A stretch of 64,000 bases of DNA from Sandaracinaceae bacterium (GTDB taxonomy: Bacteria; Myxococcota_A; Polyangia; Polyangiales; Houyiibacteriaceae). The translations under genes and the position numbers were made by a program. Location: positions 124,001 to 188,000 of the forward strand of contig JADJJE010000002.1 in NCBI GenBank assembly GCA_016706685.1. Reading direction: 5' to 3'. Numbering within the stretch: position 1 is the first letter of the stretch; each line of letters begins with the position of its first letter. The notes beneath the pieces were generated by a model. The model was given only the letters and a program-made list of their open reading frames with translations, was not told the origin of the DNA and ran no database searches. Below, piece by piece: positions 61,352 to 64,000 of the stretch.

Positions 61352-61678
61352 GATTCTACACATCTCGCGCGGGGGCCGATTCTGCTTGCAGCAAGGCATG
61401 GGCACCCCCGGCTGGAAGCCGGGGCAGAGACCAGGCCTGGGCGACCTGAAAGCCGCCCTCTGGGCGGACTAAATGGCGGTGAAGTGGGGGCCGCCGGACT
61501 GTTGGCGGCGGGGGGGTCGACAAGGGGTGGCCGGGGGGGACGCGGGCCCGGTGGGCAACCTGGTGCCGCTCTGGACCATGCCCATCAAGGCTGGTTTGCT
61601 GCCCTCGGCTTCCAGCCGGGGGTGCCCATTGAACCTTGCTGCAAGGCCAATCGGCCTCCTCGTGAGATGTGTGGAATC
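61352..61678. mobile_element. MITE-like palindromic element
   Basis: Left arm 61352-61427 and right arm 61599-61678 are inverted repeats of about 80 bp with small indels, sharing ACACATCTC, GGCCGATT, CTTGCAGCAAGG and a 24-bp perfect block around CCCCGGCTGGAAGCC. Each arm contains its own hairpin (CCCCGGCT / AGCCGGGG). Imperfect direct repeats CAGGCCTCA (61342-61350) and CAGGCTCA (61681-61688) flank it, which could be a target-site duplication. The interior (61428-61598) holds GC-rich sequence and no gene. It fills most of the 365-bp space between convergent genes. Confidence 0.7.
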
Positions 61679-61685
61679 CGCAGGC

Positions 61686-63326
61686 TCAGCTGCGCCCCAC
61701 CGCGTGCTTGGCCGCCAAGTACCCAAACGTCATGGACGCGCCGATGGTGATGCCGGCGCCCGGATAGCCCGGGCCGCCCACGCTGGCCGCGGCGTTGCCC
61801 ACGGCATACAGCCCCGGGACCACGCCGCCCTCGGCGAGCAACACGCGCCCGTTTTCGTCGGTCTTGGGGCCGCCCTTGGTGCCCATGGCGCCGGGGTGCA
61901 GCTGCACCGCATAGAAGGGCGCCTTCTCGAGCGTGCCCAGGCTCGGGTTGCCGCCCTCCTGCTCGAGCTGCCTCGGGTCTCCGTAGAAGCGGTCGAAGGC
62001 GCTCTCGCCGCGTCGGAAGTCCGCGTCCACACCCGTGCGCGCGAAGCCGTTGAAGCGCTCTACCGTGGCCGCCAGCCCCGCCGCGTCGACGCCGATCTTC
62101 TCGGCCAGCTCCGTCAACGAGTCGGCCACCACCAGCCACTCGGGCAGCGGGCGCCCCTTCACGGCGGTGATGAGCACGTACTTGTCGAGGTACTGCTGGT
62201 CCGTGATGAGCCAGCCCGGCACGTTGGGTCGGTCGTACGCCACCGGGTCGTGGTGGAAGTACGGCTTGGTCATGTCGTTGTAGTTGTGCGACTCGTTGGT
62301 GAAGCGCTGGCCCTTGCGGTTCACCAGCAGCGTGTGCGGCAGGCAGCGCACCGAGAACTCGCTGCGGTAGAGCGGCGCTCCGTCATAGGTCTCCCCGGGC
62401 AGGGCCACGGCGGGCGTCCACCACGCCTCGCCCATGTTGCCGAGCTCGGCGCCCACGCTCATGGCCATGCGCAGGCCGTCGCCGGTGTTGTGCGGCGGGC
62501 TCACCGGGTGCGTCATCTCGAGCGGCAAGAACGCCTTGCGGTAGGTCTCGTTCCACTCGAAGCCACCGCTGGCCAGGATGACGCCCTTCTTCGCGCGCAG
62601 CCGGAGCGGTGCGCCTGCGTGCGTGACGTCGAGGCCTACCACCGCGCCGTCTTCCACCACCAGGCGCTCGCCGGGCGTCTCCAGCAGCGGCGTGACACCG
62701 GCCGCCAAGAGCGCCTTCAGCAGCTTGCCGCACAGCCCCGCGCCGCCGTGCACCATGCCGGCCTTGGCGCGCGCCGAGACCTCTTGATAGGGCGCGCCGA
62801 AGGGGTTCCAGAACACCCCCCAGCCCATGGCCTCGGGGATGGTGATGGGCATGCGCCCCGTGATGGGGTTCTTGCGCAGCTTGCTCTGCCACTCGCCGAG
62901 CGTGGTGGTGTCGAACAGCCCGTTGTCGAGCGAGCGCCCGCCCATGGACCCACCCGGAAACTCGGGGTGGTAGTCCGGGTACTTGGGCATGGCCGTGAAC
63001 TGGATCTCGGTCTCGGCCTCCACGAAGCGCACCATCTCGGGGCCCACGTCCAGGTAGCGTTCGATCAGCGCGCTGGGCACGCGCCCATCGGCGATGCGCG
63101 TCATGTACGTGAGCGCCTGCTCGCGGGAGTCCGTGACGCCGGCCTCGGCCATGCGGTGGTTGCAGGGGATCCAGATGACGCCGCCCGACACCGCCGTGGT
63201 GCCGCCGATGGTGCTGGCCTTCTCCACCAGCACCACGTCGGCTCCGGCGCGCGCCGCCGTGAGCGCCGCCAGGAGGCCTCCGCCCCCGCTGCCCATCACG
63301 ACCAGGTCGACGTCGCGTTGCTCCAT
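61686..63326 (-). CDS. FAD-dependent 3-ketosteroid-dehydrogenase-like flavoprotein
   Basis: The 546-aa protein has an N-terminal FAD-binding Rossmann motif VMGSGGGGLLAALTAARAG with the following VVLVEKASTIGGTTAVSGG, and the C-terminal GGPGYPGAGITIGASMTFGY that closes the FAD site. The order matches fumarate reductase/3-ketosteroid-delta-1-dehydrogenase (KstD)-type flavoproteins, which desaturate ring A of steroids or related ketones. The start at ATG 63326 overlaps the ferredoxin stop by 1 nt. Assignment to steroids is inference, supported by the operator upstream. Confidence 0.87.
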   Translation of the reverse strand: MEQRDVDLVVMGSGGGGLLAALTAARAGADVVLVEKASTIGGTTAVSGGVIWIPCNHRMAEAGVTDSREQALTYMTRIADGRVPSALIERYLDVGPEMVRFVEAETEIQFTAMPKYPDYHPEFPGGSMGGRSLDNGLFDTTTLGEWQSKLRKNPITGRMPITIPEAMGWGVFWNPFGAPYQEVSARAKAGMVHGGAGLCGKLLKALLAAGVTPLLETPGERLVVEDGAVVGLDVTHAGAPLRLRAKKGVILASGGFEWNETYRKAFLPLEMTHPVSPPHNTGDGLRMAMSVGAELGNMGEAWWTPAVALPGETYDGAPLYRSEFSVRCLPHTLLVNRKGQRFTNESHNYNDMTKPYFHHDPVAYDRPNVPGWLITDQQYLDKYVLITAVKGRPLPEWLVVADSLTELAEKIGVDAAGLAATVERFNGFARTGVDADFRRGESAFDRFYGDPRQLEQEGGNPSLGTLEKAPFYAVQLHPGAMGTKGGPKTDENGRVLLAEGGVVPGLYAVGNAAASVGGPGYPGAGITIGASMTFGYLAAKHAVGRS

Positions 63327-63517
63327 CAGCGAACCAGCGTGATGGCCTGCACGGGGCAGATGTCGGCGGCGTCTTCGGCGGCCACCCACAGATCGGGCGG
63401 CGGCTCCTCGATGAGCACCTTCAGGTGGCCCGCGTCGTCGAAGGCAAAGAGCTCGGGCGCCACGCTGGCGCACTGTCCGTGGCACGCGCACGCATCGGCA
63501 TCAAAAACGATCTTCAT
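63326..63517 (-). CDS. P450-type single-cluster ferredoxin
   Basis: A 63-aa ferredoxin with C10-x2-H13-x2-C16 (DACACHGQCASVAPELF) and C54-P (DICPVQAI), the [3Fe-4S] or His-ligated [4Fe-4S] type that feeds electrons to bacterial cytochromes P450. It is the first gene of a two-gene unit with the flavoprotein. The divergent gene at 63665 is a ferredoxin reductase, so the region encodes a two-component electron chain. A P450 is not in the window but may lie just beyond it. Confidence 0.92.
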   Translation of the reverse strand: MKIVFDADACACHGQCASVAPELFAFDDAGHLKVLIEEPPPDLWVAAEDAADICPVQAITLVR

Positions 63518-63566
63518 GGCTGGGCTCTCCGGGTTGGGGCGCGGCTCGGCTTGCTCCGCGCCGCAG

Positions 63567-63595
63567 ACTAGAACATGTTTCACTTTGTACCGCAA
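63567..63595 (-). promoter_or_regulatory. KstR-type operator overlapping the ferredoxin promoter
   Basis: TAGAACATGTTTCA (63569-63582) fits TnnAACnnGTTnnA, the palindrome used by KstR-type TetR regulators of sterol metabolism. On the minus strand it overlaps a promoter with -35 TTGCGG (63595-63590), 17-bp spacer and -10 TCTAGT (63572-63567). The site is in the divergent region between ferredoxin and ferredoxin reductase, so one repressor could control both transcripts. The TetR gene itself is not visible. Confidence 0.6.
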
Positions 63596-63664
63596 CACGC
63601 TCACGAGGGCCAGCCCGATGACGTGGCGCGCCACCGTTGAGCGACATCAACGCCAGGAGCCAGC

Positions 63665-64000
63665 GTGCTTGATTCGGTCGTCATCGTAGGAGCTTCGTTG
63701 GGTGGGCTGAGGGCCGCCGAGCTGCTGCGCCGCAAGGGGTACACGGGCTCGCTGACGTTGGTGGGCGACGAGCTGCACCTGCCCTATGACCGCCCGCCGC
63801 TGTCGAAGCAGCTGCTCACCGGCGCGTTCTCGGAGGAGCAGCTGGCCCTGCGTCGCAAGCCGTACGACGAGCTCGCCCTCGACCTGCGCCTGGGCGTGCG
63901 GGCCACGGCCCTCGATGTCGCTCAGCGCCAGCTGACCCTCGCGGACGGCACGCCGCTGACCTATGGCGCGCTCGTGCTGGCCACCGGCGCGCGGGCCCGG
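63665..64000 (+). CDS. NAD(P)H-dependent ferredoxin reductase (partial, continues past window)
   Basis: The visible 112 codons start at GTG 63665 (VLDSVVIVGASLGGLRAAELL) with the FAD-binding GxSxGG motif, followed by LPYDRPPLSKQLLTG, the exact signature of rhodocoxin/putidaredoxin-type reductases, and YGALVLATGARAR. The frame is open to the window edge. It should pass electrons from NAD(P)H to the ferredoxin encoded divergently. Confidence 0.92.
   Translation, partial: MLDSVVIVGASLGGLRAAELLRRKGYTGSLTLVGDELHLPYDRPPLSKQLLTGAFSEEQLALRRKPYDELALDLRLGVRATALDVAQRQLTLADGTPLTYGALVLATGARAR

Overview
The window is 64 kb of very GC-rich chromosome with tightly packed, often 4-nt-overlapping genes, many GTG/TTG starts, several eukaryote-like Ser/Thr kinases, and abundant lipoproteins with VIT/VWA, FecR, TPR and AgmX/TonB-like modules. 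This suite is typical of Myxococcota, probably a Polyangiales/Sandaracinaceae-type lineage (inference from gene content; no rRNA is present). No prophage, IS transposase, CRISPR array or rRNA operon was seen.

Layout. 1-284: end of a metallophosphoesterase. 312-5212 (minus): a tightly coupled run of QueD-like enzyme, PLP aminotransferase, LuxE-family acyl-protein synthetase, an inserted UPF0175/DUF3368 toxin-antitoxin pair, and LuxC-family acyl-CoA reductase; acyl activation, reduction and amination suggest long-chain aldehyde or amine synthesis. 5276-9175: small monooxygenase, TPR protein, EF-hand membrane protein, leucyl aminopeptidase. 9320-13631: MoxR / DUF58 / transglutaminase operon. 13667-18763: membrane-tailed Ser/Thr kinase, acyl-CoA dehydrogenase with a candidate TetR-type operator, Uma2 nuclease, LMW phosphatase and hrcA. 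18984-22623: ABC-F ATPase, Tudor-knot-like lipoprotein, a tandem pair of membrane proteins. 22829-38047: two giant paralogous VIT/VWA lipoproteins, a 1417-aa kinase/ATPase/TPR regulator, a TPR protein and a double cNMP-binding protein.

38048-38460 is non-coding: a long inverted repeat (arms of about 89 bp) and the terminator of a tRNA(CAU) gene that has a near-perfect sigma70 promoter. 38608-43116: PPOX protein, DUF423 protein, prolyl oligopeptidase lipoprotein, beta-lactamase-like hydrolase. 43128-54337: an MFS exporter divergent from a ten-gene operon (two ACPs, carboxyltransferase, FAAL-type ligase, two KASIII enzymes, a second AMP-ligase, GH3-type acyl amidase/ligase, SDR, hexapeptide protein). 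I think this is an uncharacterised lipid/polyketide-like pathway. 54348-57298: AmmeMemoRadiSam genes. 57348-61320: VWA lipoprotein, small Cys-rich protein and a split YeeE/YedE sulfur transporter. 61352-61678: a MITE-like palindromic element. 61686-64000: ketosteroid-dehydrogenase-like flavoprotein and a P450-type ferredoxin divergent from a ferredoxin reductase across a KstR-type operator.

The most unusual genome-level signal is a dispersed 11-12 bp motif (GGACACCCACC / GGTGGGTGTCC), seen about 28 times in both orientations. It is clustered in certain genes, is read in several frames as short peptides (DTHP, GHPPE, WVSP, GVPV, GTPTP), and in places supplies a start codon or signal peptide.
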